Positions 50,287 to 62,000 of a stretch of 64,000 bases of DNA are shown here, piece by piece. A program made the position numbers and the translations under genes. Position 1 is the stretch's first letter. Each line of letters opens with the position of its first letter. Origin of the DNA: Kumtagia sp964244725 (GTDB lineage: Bacteria > Pseudomonadota > Alphaproteobacteria > Rhizobiales > Rhizobiaceae); NCBI GenBank assembly GCA_964244725.1, contig CAXTJQ010000002.1, positions 372,001 through 436,000 of the forward strand. The letters are read 5' to 3'. The notes beneath the pieces were generated by a model. The model was not told where the DNA came from, ran no database searches, and worked only from the letters and a program-made list of their open reading frames with translations.

Positions 50287-52236
50287 ATGGAAACCAGAGC
50301 CAACTACGTCATCGTCGGGATATTCACGCTCGTATCGATTCTCGCCGCCTTCGGCTTCATCTACTGGACCGCGGCGATCGGCGACCGCGGCGAGACGGTG
50401 TTGCTGCGCGTCCGCATCCCGGGATCGGCGTCGGGGCTCGGACGCGGCAGCGCGGTGCTGTTCAACGGCGTCAAGGTCGGCGACGTCCAGCGCGTCTACA
50501 TCGACGTCAAGAATCCCGCCGTCGCCATCGCCGACACGCAGATCGACCGGGTCACGCCGATTACCCGCTCGACGCAGGCGGTCATCGGCATCGCGGGCCT
50601 GACCGGGCAAGCCAACATCGAGGTGAAGGGATCGAATACGCAGGAGCCGAACCTGCTGGCCGAGGCCGAGGCCGCGGGCAAAGTGGCCGAGATCACCGCC
50701 GATCCATCGGCCGTGACCAACCTGCTGCAGCGCGCCCAGGATATCTTCGCGCGCGCCGACAGCGTCTTGAACCAGATCGAAGGCTTCACCAAGGATGTGC
50801 GCGGCCCGCTGACTGATACGGTGAAGAACACCAAGACGTTTTCCGATGCGCTCGCGCGCAACGCCGACGGCATCGATCGCTTTCTTGAAAGCGTATCCAA
50901 ACTCTCCGTGGAATTGGCGGGCGTTTCTGGGAAACTCGATGGGACTCTCAAGGCGGCCGAGGATATCTTGAAGGCCGTCGATCCGCAGAAAATCAAGGCC
51001 GTCGTGGCGAATGTGGAGACCTTCACGCAGTCCCTTTCGGCGACCAGCGGGCAATTCGACGATGTCATCCGCGACGTGCGTGAAACAGTCGACACGCTCA
51101 ACCAGGTCGGCAAAACCTCGCAGGCATCGCTCGCCAAGGTCAACGGCATTCTCGATGGCGTCGATCCCGCGACGGTTCGCGATGCGATCACGAATATCGG
51201 CCGGGCCAGCCGGTCCGCCAGCACGATCGCCGCGGATATCTCTCGCGTAACCGCAACGGTCGGCAGGCGCTCCGACGACATTGATCGGATCATCGGCGAC
51301 ACGACCGTTCTCGCGAAGCGCCTGAGCGACGCGTCGTCGCAACTTCCGGCGGTGGTCGACGGCGCGCGTGAGGCGGTGGTGACGTTCGGCGATGTCGGCA
51401 AGACCACCCAGACGGCGCTCGGCAAGGTGAACGGCATTCTCGACGGCGTCGATCCGGCGACGGTTCGCGATGCGATCACGAATATCGGCCAAGCCAGCCG
51501 GTCGGCTAGCGCCATCGCCGCGGATATTTCCCGCGTCACCGAAAAGGTCGGCAGGCGCTCCGACGACATCGATCGGATCATCGGCGACACGACCGTTGTC
51601 GCGCGGCGGCTGAGCGACGCCTCCGGCCAGATCGCGACGGTCGTCGACGGCGCGCGTCAGGCGGTCGTGACGTTCGGCGATGTCGGCAAGATTACCCAGA
51701 CGGCGCTCGGCAAGGTCACGGGCATTCTCGACGGCGTCGATCCCGGAAAGGTGCGCAGCGCCCTGTCCAACATCGACCAGGCGAGCCGCACGGCCAACGC
51801 GGCGATCGCCGACATAGCCAAAGTCACCGAGAAATTCGGCAGCCGCGCGAAGGACATCAGCCGGATGGTCGACAACGCCACCGAACTTGCCCAACGCCTC
51901 AACGCAGCGTCCCTGCGCGTCGACGGCATCCTGCTCAAGGTCGACAATCTGCTCGGCTCGGGACAGGCCGAAGGCCTTGTGGCCGACGCCAGCGCGACGC
52001 TCAAATCGTTCAAGCAGGTCGCCGACACGCTGAACTCTCGGCTCGGCGAAATCACCGGCAATCTCGCTAAGTTTTCCGGCCAGGGGCTGCGCAGCGTCGA
52101 GGCTCTGGTCGACGACAGCCGGCGCTCGATCAACCGGATCGAACAGACGATCACCGACCTCGGCCGCAATCCCCAACGGATCATCACCGGCGGCGACGGG
52201 GCCGTGCGCCAATATGATGGGCGTGCGCGGCATTGA
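50287..52236 (+). CDS. mlaD: MlaD-type MCE protein with three 96-residue helical repeats
   Basis: Periplasmic lipid-binding subunit, anchored by one N-terminal helix (YVIVGIFTLVSILAAFGFIY). The MCE domain spans about 38-115 (GSASGLGRGSAVLFNGVKVG, AVIGIAGLTGQANIEVKG). The rest, about 500 residues, is helical and partly periodic: three 96-residue units start at residues 266, 362 and 458 (nucleotides 51082, 51370 and 51658), each with VGKTxQxxLxKV and DAITNI-type segments. The protein is 649 residues, far longer than E. coli MlaD (about 180). It may form a long tube or rod across the periplasm, as do other long MCE proteins. Confidence 0.9.
   Translation: METRANYVIVGIFTLVSILAAFGFIYWTAAIGDRGETVLLRVRIPGSASGLGRGSAVLFNGVKVGDVQRVYIDVKNPAVAIADTQIDRVTPITRSTQAVIGIAGLTGQANIEVKGSNTQEPNLLAEAEAAGKVAEITADPSAVTNLLQRAQDIFARADSVLNQIEGFTKDVRGPLTDTVKNTKTFSDALARNADGIDRFLESVSKLSVELAGVSGKLDGTLKAAEDILKAVDPQKIKAVVANVETFTQSLSATSGQFDDVIRDVRETVDTLNQVGKTSQASLAKVNGILDGVDPATVRDAITNIGRASRSASTIAADISRVTATVGRRSDDIDRIIGDTTVLAKRLSDASSQLPAVVDGAREAVVTFGDVGKTTQTALGKVNGILDGVDPATVRDAITNIGQASRSASAIAADISRVTEKVGRRSDDIDRIIGDTTVVARRLSDASGQIATVVDGARQAVVTFGDVGKITQTALGKVTGILDGVDPGKVRSALSNIDQASRTANAAIADIAKVTEKFGSRAKDISRMVDNATELAQRLNAASLRVDGILLKVDNLLGSGQAEGLVADASATLKSFKQVADTLNSRLGEITGNLAKFSGQGLRSVEALVDDSRRSINRIEQTITDLGRNPQRIITGGDGAVRQYDGRARH
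51082..51945 (+). repeat. Three tandem 288-base units inside the mlaD-type gene
   Basis: Units start at 51082, 51370 and 51658, all in frame. The first two are nearly identical over long stretches (for example VNGILDGVDPATVRDAITNI); the third is more divergent. This indicates recent duplication of a 96-residue helical module. Confidence 0.85.
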
Positions 52237-52327
52237 CAGCGAAAGCATCCGCCCGCAAGAACCTGACCTATCGGCAGGTCAAGCCTTGCCCTTTCACGTC
52301 CACGATTTTTGCAAAACGGTTCATCCC

Positions 52328-52921
52328 TTGAAGCATGCAAACTCCGCCGTTCTTGGTCCGCTGCTGGCGATGTCCCTGGGTGGTTGCGCGCTGCTCGGCA
52401 GCGGGCCTGCGCCGCTCGACACGTTTGAACTGACGGCGCCCAGCGTAGACCAAAGCCGGCGCAGCAACGCGCAGATCCTGATCGTGGAACCTTCCGCCTT
52501 AAAGGCGCTCGATGGCGAGAACATCGTCATCAAGACCGGCCCGGGAGCGATCCAGTTCCTGAAAGGCGCACAATGGGCCGACCGTCTGCCCAAAATGGTC
52601 CAGGCCAAGCTGGCGGAGGCTTTTCAGAAAGCGGGTGGCTTCGCCGGTGTGGGCAGGCCCGGCGAAGGGCTCGCCATCGACTATCAGATCGCCGGCGAAA
52701 TTCGTCAGTTCGAAGTGCGCGCGGATCGCGGATCGCAGGCGCGGGTCCAGATTTTCATCCGTATCCTGAACGATCGGAACGGCACGGTCCGCGCCTCCAA
52801 GGTTTTTGACGCGACGGCCGCCGTTGGCGGCGTCGGCAACGAAGCCTACATCGCCGCCCTGGACCGGGCATTCGGCAAGGCGACTGTCGCGATCGTCGCC
52901 TGGACCGATTCGATCATCTGA
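52328..52921 (+). CDS. ABC-type transport auxiliary lipoprotein of the MCE transporter
   Basis: Outer-membrane or periplasmic lipoprotein of 197 residues at the end of the MCE operon, comparable to PqiC (DUF330 type). The signal peptide MKHANSAVLGPLLAMSLGGC ends in the lipobox LGGC. Conserved parts include FELTAPS near the N-terminus, ILIVEPSALKAL and WADRLPKMVQAKLAEAFQ. The start is inferred to be TTG at 52328 so that the lipobox sits at the normal distance; the frame is open to 52214, overlapping the mlaD gene. Confidence 0.8.
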   Translation: MKHANSAVLGPLLAMSLGGCALLGSGPAPLDTFELTAPSVDQSRRSNAQILIVEPSALKALDGENIVIKTGPGAIQFLKGAQWADRLPKMVQAKLAEAFQKAGGFAGVGRPGEGLAIDYQIAGEIRQFEVRADRGSQARVQIFIRILNDRNGTVRASKVFDATAAVGGVGNEAYIAALDRAFGKATVAIVAWTDSII

Positions 52922-53009
52922 TCGACCGCCAAGGCCACGTTCCCAAGAGGCACAACGAACCAATCGTTTGGCGAGGCGGGCGAAACGCGCGCGACGCCGA
53001 ACGGCGGCG

Positions 53010-56000
53010 CTATTTCAGCCGGCCCGAAGCATGGGCGAGCATCGTGTATACTTTGCCCGTTTCGGACGCGAGATAGGATTGCGTGACGGCATTGTCGCGA
53101 TCCGTGCGGGCGACGTCCTTCAGCAATCTCTCGAAATCGTCGCAGTAACGGTCCACGGCGCCGCGGAAATCGGCATCGCCCTGATATTTGCGGCTGATCT
53201 CGTCGAAAGTCTGCTGCCCTTTCAGCGTGTAGAGGCGACGCGTAAATACCCCTTGCTCGCCTCGACGGTGGCGTCTCCAAAGGTCGATTGCGGCGTCGTG
53301 GTCGATGGCCCGGGCGATATCGACCGAGAGCGAGTTGAGCGAATCCACCGCCTTGGGCTGACGGGCGGGCTTTGGCGCCTCCGTGACGAGAGCGCCGGGC
53401 TCCTCAGATTCGGCGCGCGACGCGCCGCTCAACAGATCACGGACCCAGCCGCCGGATTTCGACCGCTCTTCGTCGCGGGGACGGAGTTGCGGCGCCGCCG
53501 GTTCTGGCGCCCGCGCCGGCTCGTTTGCCTGCGATGCGCGGGCCTGCGGCGGCACGAGCCGGCGCGGAACGTTTTGCGCGGCGGGCGCGGCCTCCGAAAC
53601 GTCGATCGTGCGACCGGATTTGGCGACAATGTCCGACAATTCCTTCAGCGCCTTGATCTGTTCGGACACCGCCCGGCGAATGGCCGTGGTCGATTCCTTG
53701 GCCTCCTCCGGCATGCTGAGCACGCCCTGCTTCAGCTCCGCTCGGGTGGCGTCGAGGTCGCCCTTGATCGAACCCGCGGTTCGCCGCATCTCCTCGGTGG
53801 CGTCGGCAAAACGCTTGGTCGCGGAATCGACGACTTCCGTGATGGCGCTGCGGATCTTGGCGGTCGATTCGAGGGTCCGTCCTTCCGCGCGCTCCAGCGA
53901 GTTGCCGAGCACGGTTTCGAACGACTTCATGACGCGCTCGAGGTCCTCCGACTTCTTGACCAGACCAACCGCCAGGTCCTCCAACGAGGACTGCCGTTCG
54001 AGTGTGTGCTCCAGATTGCTCTGCGCCGAACTCAGGAGTTCGGATGCGCTGGTCAGAAGACGGCTATGCTCGTCGAAACGGGTAGCGATCGAGGCGACTT
54101 CCCTGAGCGTATTGGAGGAAAGCTCAGTGAGCCGCGTCGTGTTGGTATCCACCAGGCGGGCGGAGCTGGCGAAAGTCAGAGCGGCGCGTTCGGTCGTCGC
54201 GGCGAATCGTTGCGTCGTGGCGTCGAGCTGGCCGTCGACCTGCGACAGGTTCGCACCGGCGGACTCGATCAGTTCGCCGAGCTTTGCGCTCGACGACGAC
54301 ATGCGGCCTATAAGGTCATTGACACCCGTCGCCAGATTGGTGCGGGCGCCGTCGACTGCCGATAAGGTCTCCGCCGTGCGTGCGGCGAGCGCCTCGGTCA
54401 GCGCGGCATTCCCGGCGCGCAGCCTCTCGGAGGCGCGCTGCGATGCCTGGTCGACCGTCCTTTCGAGGTCGGCATTGGCCGCGCCCAGGCGATCGGCGAG
54501 CGGGCGGGCGGTTTCATCGAGGACCTTCGTGATCTCGGCCGAACGCGCCGCCATCAGATCGTTGAGTTCGCGGGTGCTGAGCGCGATCGCGCGGGCCGCT
54601 TCACCCGTGCTCTGGCCGATATGGTTGCCGACAGTCGTGAAGGTCTCGGAAATCACGTTGGCGCGGGCGACGAGGCGCTCTTCCGCCTGCGCGACCTGGT
54701 CGTCCACCGACCTCCCGAGAAGTTCCGCGCTGCGCGCCATCCTGGTCTCGACGTCCGAGGCCTTTGTGTCGACATGCGCCGCGATCGCATGGGCGCTGGC
54801 GGCCACCCTGATCTCGACATCCGAAAGTTTGCCGTCGACATGTGCCGTCGCCGCTTGCGCGCCGGCGATCATTCGTTGATCGGCCGTCACGAGCGCGTCT
54901 TCGATGGTGCGCGCGCGGGCATCGAGTTCGACCGCGGATTCCGCAACGCGCGACAATATGCGGTCCTCTGTCGCCTCGAAGACGTTGGCGATTTCGGCGG
55001 CGCGGGCTCCGATGGTCCTGGAGCTCTCGGCGATGCGGGCCGCGAGCTGTCCGTCGGCTTTGCGGAACACGTCGTCGATCTCGGACGCCCGCGCGCCAAT
55101 GGCCTTCGAGCTTTCGGCGATTCGGGCCGCGAGATCGCCATCGGCTTGACGGAACACGCCGGCGATTTCGGATGCCCGCGCCGACAGGGCTTCGGAAGCC
55201 GCGCCTGTCCGGGCATCGATGCGATACGTCGCCGTCTCGAAGAGGCGGGCGATATCCTGTGTTCGGGCTTCCAGCGTACCTGCTGATTCGTCGAGCCGCG
55301 CCGCGATGCGTCTGTCGGCCTGTTCGAAGACCTGCTCGACATGGTCTGAACGCGCTCCGAGAAGGTTCGCGCCGCTCTCGATGCGTCCGGCCAGACGCTC
55401 GTCCGTTGCCGCGAAGATGCGATCGATGTCGCTCGCCCTGCCGGCGAGCGCATCCGCGGTCTGGCCCGCGCGGGCAGCCAGGCGTTGATCGGCATCCTCG
55501 AATATCCGTAGGATGTCTTCGGCGCGACTGCCGAATGCCTTGTCGCCCGTATCGATGCGGTCGGCGAATTTGCGGTCCGCATTGTCCAGAAGGGCGTTGA
55601 GGTCGAGCGTCCTTTGGCCGAGCGCGTCGGCGCCGCTCGCGAAACGCTGGACCAGTTCGTCATCGACCTTGTCAAAGAGCTGGCCGATCTCGGTCGCGCG
55701 CGCATTGAGCGCTTCCGCCGATTCCGTGATGCGCCGGCCCATGCGGCCGTCGATCGCATCGAAGTCGCGCACGAGCTCGCCCGCCCGCGACGCTAGCGCC
55801 TGCGCGGTCTCGGCCGCCCGGCGCACGAGCCGCTGGTCGGCCTGATCGACCGCGGAGGTGATTTCGGTCATCCGTCCGGCAAACGCCTCGACGGTCTGTC
55901 CGCTGCGCGCGGCGAAGGCCTGGTCTGACTTTGCGAAGACATCCGCGATCTCGCTCGCGCGCGCCAGCAGCGCCGCCGAGGTCTGCTCGGCCCGCGCCGC

Positions 56001-59000
56001 CATGCGGCGGTCCGCATCGGTCAGCGCGTCGCCTGCCTCCGAATGGAGCGCCGCCGTGATCTCCATGACCTTATCGCGTAGAGCGGTGGCGACGCCGACC
56101 GCGCTGCGCTCCAGCACCAGCCGCACGTTCTCGACTCCCAGCGAGAGCGCGCGCTCCATGGTGCCGGTGCGCTCCTCGATGACGCCCGTCTGGCGCGCGA
56201 AGGCGCCTTCGATTTTCTCGACATCGGCCGCGAGCGCCGCGGAAATCACATCGCGTTTGCCGGCGATCGTTTCCACATGGGCCGAAATCTCCTGATCGAT
56301 GGCGCGTCGCGCGGCGACGAGCTTGGCCATGTCGTCGTCGAGGGCGGCGGCCAGCCGCGCGCGGCCATCCGCCAGATGAGCGATGTTGGTCGAGACGATC
56401 GCTTCGATGCCGGCGCGGCTCTCGTCGACCTTCGCCATATCGGCGGAGAGCGCATCGGACAGAACGGCGCGGCCCTGCGCGATTTTCTCGACCTGCATCC
56501 GCACGAGGTGGTCGATCTCAGAGCGCGCTTCGAGCAGGCGCCCGAGATCGGCCTCCAAAGCCTGCTTGAGCAGGTCACGGCCTTCGGCAAGCTTGTCGAT
56601 CTGACCGCGCGCGAGATCGTCGATGTCGGAACGGGCGTCGGCCAATTTCGCCAGGTCGGCTTCGAGCGCGCGTTTGAGCGCGTCGCGACCTTCGGCGAGC
56701 CTGGCGACCTGCGCCTCGACAAGCCGGTCGATCTCCGATCGCGTATCGGTGAGCTTCGACAGGTCGGCCTCGAGCGCCCGGCGCAGGATGTCGCGTCCCT
56801 GGGCAAGTTTCTCGACCTGCGCCGAGACCAGGGAGTCGATGCCGGATCGGGCTTCCATGAGTTTCACGAGGTCGGCTTCGAGCGAGCGGGCGAGCACGGT
56901 TCGACCTTCGGCGAACTTGTCGGCTTGGCCGGCGATGACGCCCTCAATCATGTTGAGGTCGCCCTGCAGCGCGCCGGTCAACGCATTGCGCGCCTCGCCG
57001 AGTTTCTCGACCTGGACCGCCACGAGGCGGTCAACGCTCGTCATGTCCTGTTCCAGCGCGCGCGACAGCACATCGCGGCCGTCGGCCAGTTTCATCACTT
57101 GATCTCGAATGATGCCTTCGAGGCCGGCCATATCCGTCTCGATCGTACGGGCCAGCAGATCGCGGCCCTCCGTAATCTTTTGGAGCTGCGCGGCGACGAT
57201 GGCGTCGAGATCGGCGCGGCCGTGGCCGACGCGCTGCAGGTCCGCTTCCAACGCTCGCGAGAGAAGGTTGCGGCCTTCGGCGAGCTTGGCGATGTGTCCC
57301 GAGATCGAGGCGTCGATGCCTTCGCGCGAGGCGGCGACCTTGGCGAGATCGTCCTCGAGCGCGCGGCTCAACGTCGCGCGGCCGGCGGCGATACGGTCCA
57401 CCTGGCCTTGCACGAGGCTGTCGATCTCGGTGCGCGTTTCGGCGAGCTTGTCGAGATCGGCCTGCAAGGCGAGTCTGAGCGCATCGCGGCCTTCCGACAG
57501 GCGATCGAAATGCGAGGCGACAAGCCGATCGAGATCGGCGCGCGCGTCCTCGACCTTTGAAAGATCGTGCTGAAGCGCCTGCGACAGAAGCTGGCGGCCC
57601 TCGGCGACCTTTTCCACCTGGCCGACGATGAGACCGTCAATGGCGCCACGGCTTTCGTCGAGCCGGGCCAGGTCGGCCCGGAGCGCCGCCGCAAGGGTCT
57701 CGCGGCCCTGCGCCAGCGCATCGACATGAGACCTGACGAGACCGTCGATTTCGCCGCGCGCATCCGCCAGGCGCGCGAGGTCGTCCTCGAGCACCTTGGT
57801 CAGGCCGTCGCGGCCCTCGAGAAGCTTGGCGACCTGCACGGCCACCATGCCGTCCACTTCTGCGCGGGCGCCAGACAGCGTGGCGAGGTCGTCCTCGAGC
57901 GCGCGCTTGAGCGTCTCGCGGCCCTGCGCGAACTGGTCGATCTGTCCGGCCACGATCCCGTCCAAATCCGCTCGGCTGCGGGCGACCTCGGCGAGGTCGT
58001 CCTGCAGGGCGCGCGTCAGCGCGGCGCGGCCCTCGGCCAGAACGCCTGTCTGGGACACCACCAGCCCATCGATCTCGATGCGCGTCGCCGACAGCTTCTC
58101 CAGGTCTGCTTCGAGCGCGCGCTGGAGGATGTCGCGCCCCTGCGTCAAACGCTCGACCTGCGCCGATACGAGGCCGTCGATATCGGCCCGCGTATCCGCC
58201 AGCCTGCCAAGATCGGCTTCGAGGGCCCGCTTCAGGATGTCGCGGCCTTCCGCCAGCTTTTCGACCTGCGCCGCGACGATGCCGTCGATGCCTGCCCGGC
58301 TTTCGGAAAGCTTGTCGAGATCGTCCTGCAAGCGCTTGGTCAGCATATCGCGGGCCTGGGCGAATTTTTCCGCCTGCAGTTCGCCGGCCGCTCTCATTTC
58401 GGTGAGATCGCTGCCGAGACCGGCCGTCAGCAGCGTGCGGCCCTCGATGATCTTCTCGACATGGTTCGCCACCATGGCGTCGATCGCCGTCATGTCGGCT
58501 TCGAAGGCGCGGCTGAGCGCCCCGCGCCCGTCGGCAAGCTTGCCGGCCTGGACGACGAGCAGCGATTCGATGTCGGTCAATTCCTTTTGCAGAGAGTTGG
58601 TGAGGATCTGCCGTCCCTGTGCGAGCTTCTCCATATGGCCGGCGACCATCGTGTCGATGCCAGCCATGTCCATCTCGAGCGCCTTCGACAACACGTCGCG
58701 CCCGACCTCGATTTTCTCGACCTGGCTTGAAACAAGCGCATCGATCGCGCCGATATCTTCCTTAAGCGCGGCGGTCAGGCCGCGCCGGCTGTCGGCGATC
58801 TTCTCCATTTGCCCGCCGACGAGGCCCTCGACCGCGCCGAACTCGGATTGCATGGCCGACGAGAGGCTGCGCCCGGTTTCGGAGAGTCTCCCGATCTGGT
58901 CGGCGACGACCGACTGGATGTCGCCAAGGTCGGCTTGCAGCGCCGTCGTCAAACCGCGCCGGCTCTCGGAAATGCGGTCGAGATGACCGCCGACCAGTCC

Positions 59001-62000
59001 CTCAACCGCGCCGAACTCGGATTGCATCGCCGACGAGAGGCCGCGCCCAGTTTCGGAGAGTCTCCCGATCTGGTCGGCGACGACCGTCTGGATGTCGCCA
59101 AGATCGGCTTGCAGCGCCGTCGTCAAACCGCGCCGGCTCTCGGAAATGCGGTCGAGGTGCCCGTCGACGAGGCCCTCGACCGCGCCGAACTCGGATTGCA
59201 TGGCCGACGAGAGCCCACGCCCGGTTTCGGAGAGCCTGCCGATCTGGTCGGCCACGACAGCCTTGATGTCGTCGAGATCGGCGTTCAGCGCCGTCGTCAA
59301 ACCGCGCCGGCTTTCGGAAATGCGCTCGAGCTGCTCGCCGACGATTCCCTCGACCGAGCCGAACTCGGATTGCATGGCCGAAGAGAGCCCGCGGCTGCTG
59401 TCCGCGATCTTCTGTATCTGGTCGGCGACGACGGCTTCGATATCGCCGAGGTCGTTTTCCAGCTTTGACGCCAGGGCGCGACGGCCCTCATCCATCTTCT
59501 CGATATGGGCCGCGACGATCGTTCCGGCGCGGGCAAGATCGTCCTCCAGCGTGTCGGCGAAGACTTGTCGATTGCCGTGCAGGCGCTCCAACTCGGCCGA
59601 CAGTGTCGACCCGACCGCGGAGACGTCGCGTTCCAGGGCTTCCGCGAGCGTGCGCCGGCTCTCCTCTATCTTGCCGATCTGCGCCGACACGATCGTGTCG
59701 ATGGCGCCCAGATCGGCTTCGAGCGCGCGGCTCAGCACAGTGCGGGATTCCGCCACACGGGCGGTCTGCGCGGTCACGGCCTCGTCGAGGCGCGCGATTT
59801 CGCCGCCGAAGGACTGGGCGAGCGCTGCCCGGCTCTCATCGAATTTCTGCGCCTGCGCGACGACCAACCCTTCGATGGTGGCGGCATCCGACCTCAATGC
59901 GCGGGAGAGAATGTCGCGGCCCTCGGCGAGCTTCTGGACCTGCCCCGACACCAGGGTATCGATCGCGACGCGATTGTCGGCGAGTTTCGCGAGATCGTCG
60001 TCGAGCGCGCGGATCATCGTCCCATGCGATTGCGCGATTCTCGCGGTTTGAGAGATCACCGCGTCGTCGAGTCGGGCGATTTCGGCCCGGAAGCCTTCTG
60101 CAAGGGCGCCGCGCGCATCGTCGAATTTTTGGGTCTGCGCCGTCACCAGCCCCTCCACGGTGGCTGCGTCGCCTTCCAGAGCGCGCGACAGCACGGCGCG
60201 GCCCTCGGCGAGCTTCTCGACCTGGCCGGAGATCAAGGCGTCGATGGTCGTGCGGCTGTCGGCGAGCTTTTCGACGTCCGCCTCAAGCAGACGGCTCAAC
60301 GCATCGTGCGACTCGGCGATCTTGGACGTCTGGGCGGTGACGACTTCATCCAGCCGCTGCGACTCTTCCAGGAATCCTTGCGCAAGCGCATCGCGTGCAT
60401 GCTCGAACTTCCGCGTCTGCGCATCGACCAGCCCTTCCACGGTGGCGGCGTCGCTTTCCAACGCTCGTGTCAGGATCGCGCGACCTTCGGCCAGCTTCTC
60501 GACTTGCCCTGTTACTAGGCGATCGATCGCGGTGCGGTTTTCGGCGAGCTTGGCGAGATCGTCATCGAGCGACTGCGAGAGAATCGCGCGGCCCTCGACG
60601 AGCTTGGCGACGTGTGTATCGACCATGTCGTCCAGTCCGGTGCGCGCTCCGGCCAAAACCTCGACGTCATCGCGCAATTTCTGCTCCAACGACTCACGGC
60701 TTTCGTCGATGCGGCGCAGTTGAGCGCCCATGGACAGGTCGATCAGCGTGCGTGATTCGTCGATCTTGCGCAGGTCGTCGTCAAGCGCCTTGGACAGCAC
60801 GTCGCGGCCTTCGGCGAATTTGCGCACCTGGACGCCGACCGCCTCGTCGATGCCGTCGCGGCTGGACGCGAATCGGTCGGCGTCGTCTCGCAGGAGCCCG
60901 GCCATCCGCTCATTGCTGTCGGCGAGCCTGCGGCCATGATGCTCGATCGTGTGCTCGATCTCGCCGCGGACCTGCGCGAACTTGTCGAGGTCGGTGGAAA
61001 AAACCTGGTCGACATCGATTCGCGCCTGGTCGAGATGGCGAATGAAATCGGCGGATTTCGTGTCCAGCATAACCGAGGTCGACTGGATCACGCCGTCCAT
61101 TTCGGCTTTCAACTTCGCGGTCGTATCATCGACCACGCCGCGCAACATCTGCTCGCCGCCGCTGAAGGTTGCGGCGATCTCGCCGGCGCGTGCAACGAGG
61201 TTGTCGTTGATCTGTCGCGCCCGCGCCTCAAGCGCCGCGTTGAGTTTCTGCGTGCCGGTATCGAGCGCTTCGGCGCGCGTCTGGAATTCGCCGATCAGGC
61301 TCTGGCCGCGTTCGGCCAGGGTGCGCTCTATGCCCTGCAGGCTGGCGTCGAAGTCGCGACTCATGGCCTTCGCCGCGCCGCCGAGCACGGAAACCATGCC
61401 CGAGGCGCGTTCGTCGAGCAGGTCGGTCAGCGACTGCGTCACATCGTCGGTCGATTGCTTGAGGGTCGCGATGCGTGTGTCGAGCAAGCTCGCGAACGCC
61501 GCGCCGGAAGTGGTGATGCGCTGGCCGAGATTGTCCAGCCGGCCGTCGATGGAATCGAGAACCGAGACGCCGCTGACGCTGATGCGGTCGATCAGGGCGT
61601 CACCCGAATTGGCGATGGTCATCGACAGCTTCGTGGAGGCGCCGAGGATATTGTCGCGAATGGCTTCGCTCGCCAGTCCAAGCTGCTCCGTCAACGTCTC
61701 GTTGGCTCCCGTAAGGGACGCGTTGACTCGCTCCGCATGGGTGACGACCGCTTCACGCTCCTTGCCCAGTCCGTCGACCACCGACCGGATTCTGAATTCG
61801 TTCTCGGTGTAAGATTTCTCCAGTTGCTTGACCTCGGAATGCACCAGCGTTTCGAGTTCGGCGGCGCGCGCGAGAGCCCGCTCCATGCCTCTGGCCATTT
61901 CCGCGGCCTCGCGGCGCACGGCCTCGCCGACCGTCAGAAGCCTGCCTTGAGCAAGGTTTTCCGGCTCTAGGAGGCGGGCCACCACGTCGGTGATCGACTG

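Noticed and set aside
56277..57560. Several long plus-strand frames opposite the GPR-like gene
   Set aside because: They mirror its periodic coding repeats. The minus-strand frame is open for 3201 codons with matching family architecture.
58770..59450. Possible CRISPR array from regular repeats
   Set aside because: The 174-base units are coding and repeat without unique spacers of the right size; they belong to the helical rod.
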